Source of the DNA: Micrococcales bacterium
GTDB lineage: Bacteria; Actinomycetota; Actinomycetes; Actinomycetales; Microbacteriaceae
Length of the DNA stretch: 6,299 nucleotides
Direction of reading: 5' to 3'
Assembly (NCBI GenBank): GCA_947441105.1
Contig: CANESN010000051.1
Location: forward strand, 1-6,299
Shown here: positions 6,061 to 6,299 of the stretch, in pieces
Position numbering within the stretch: the stretch's first letter is position 1
Layout of the letters: every line of letters starts with the position of its first letter
Notes under the pieces: model-generated
What the model was told of the DNA's origin: nothing
Databases searched by the model: none
The model's input: only the letters and a program-made list of their open reading frames with translations
Translations under genes and position numbers: made by a program

Positions 6061-6299
6061 GTGTCACAAGTGCATAACCCAAAACACGACCCTGCTGGAT
6101 ACCGAGTGGTGCCTAATACCTCTCGTGAATTGAATCAAGACAGAGTTACAGAGCTACTCGCCAAAGAGTGGGAGCTATTTAAAAAAACCACAAAACTATC
6201 TGGCAAAGAGAACGTTCGAGCCAGCCAGTCCCTACCAATGGGAGTTACATCTAGCTTCCAACACTGGGACCCCTGCCCCATTTCAGTTGCAAGCGCTAA
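6061..6299 (+). CDS. Class III PLP-dependent aminotransferase, glutamate-1-semialdehyde-aminomutase-like (N-terminal part, truncated by window edge)
   Basis: Only the first 79 codons are in the window and the frame is open to the edge; full members have about 430-460 residues. From the GTG, a polar N-terminal segment (1-30) and a basic helix (about 28-52) lead to the recognisable motif SLPMGVTSSFQHWDPCPISV (57-76). Class III aminotransferases related to glutamate-1-semialdehyde aminomutase carry LPGGV...PxPI(Y/F)V at the same position, just before the first core strand. The PLP lysine and all substrate-determining residues lie outside, so neither donor nor acceptor can be named. The long N-terminal lead argues against a plain HemL, which starts closer to this motif. 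The start is supported by a strong ribosome binding site. It is divergent from the photolyase cluster; a shared function is not implied. Confidence 0.72.
   Translation, partial: MSQVHNPKHDPAGYRVVPNTSRELNQDRVTELLAKEWELFKKTTKLSGKENVRASQSLPMGVTSSFQHWDPCPISVASA

Noticed and set aside
6178..6188. TTTAAAAAAAC run in the aminotransferase as a programmed frameshift or slippage site
   Set aside because: The zero-frame codons are TTT AAA AAA, which does not fit the X XXY YYZ slippery pattern, and the original frame stays open and matches the family.
1..6299. Search for CRISPR array, transposase, att sites, tRNA/rRNA, phage or toxin-antitoxin genes
   Set aside because: No regularly spaced repeats, no mobile-element or phage motifs in any strong frame, and no gap long enough to hide an unrecognised gene of normal size.

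Overview
The window looks like a piece of a compact actinobacterial chromosome, most plausibly from a small Microbacteriaceae-type member (the Rhodoluna/Aquiluna sort is a guess). Pointers are a mid-range GC content, GTG starts, a gene start with no Shine-Dalgarno, a DtxR/IdeR-like 19-mer in one promoter region, and a photolyase whose C-terminal half matches the actinobacterial branch of its family as I remember it. Assignment to the phylum is fairly confident; assignment to genus is not.

Layout from left to right: (1) the N-terminal third of 6-phosphogluconate dehydrogenase (gnd, minus strand, running off the left edge); (2) a 133-base divergent intergenic region holding the DtxR-like site; (3) dacB, a secreted PBP4-type D-Ala-D-Ala carboxypeptidase on the plus strand; (4) a three-gene minus-strand cluster, in transcription order an iron-sulfur (6-4)-type photolyase/cryptochrome, an SDR-DUF2867 fusion protein, and a Gfo/Idh/MocA oxidoreductase whose stop codon overlaps the dacB stop tail to tail; (5) a 169-base divergent intergenic region with a hairpin plus T-tract and a duplicated 10-mer; (6) the first 79 codons of a class III PLP-dependent aminotransferase on the plus strand, cut by the right edge.

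The three minus-strand genes are separated by only about 20 bases and the two downstream ones have weak ribosome binding sites, so they probably form one transcript led by the photolyase. A light-repair enzyme followed by two NAD(P)-dependent oxidoreductases of unknown substrate suggests a light or photo-oxidative stress operon. That is inference from order and spacing; no photoreceptor-type regulator is present in the window. gnd and dacB are ordinary housekeeping genes. I see no mobile elements, CRISPR array, tRNA, rRNA or broken genes. The longest stretch without a gene is 169 bases.
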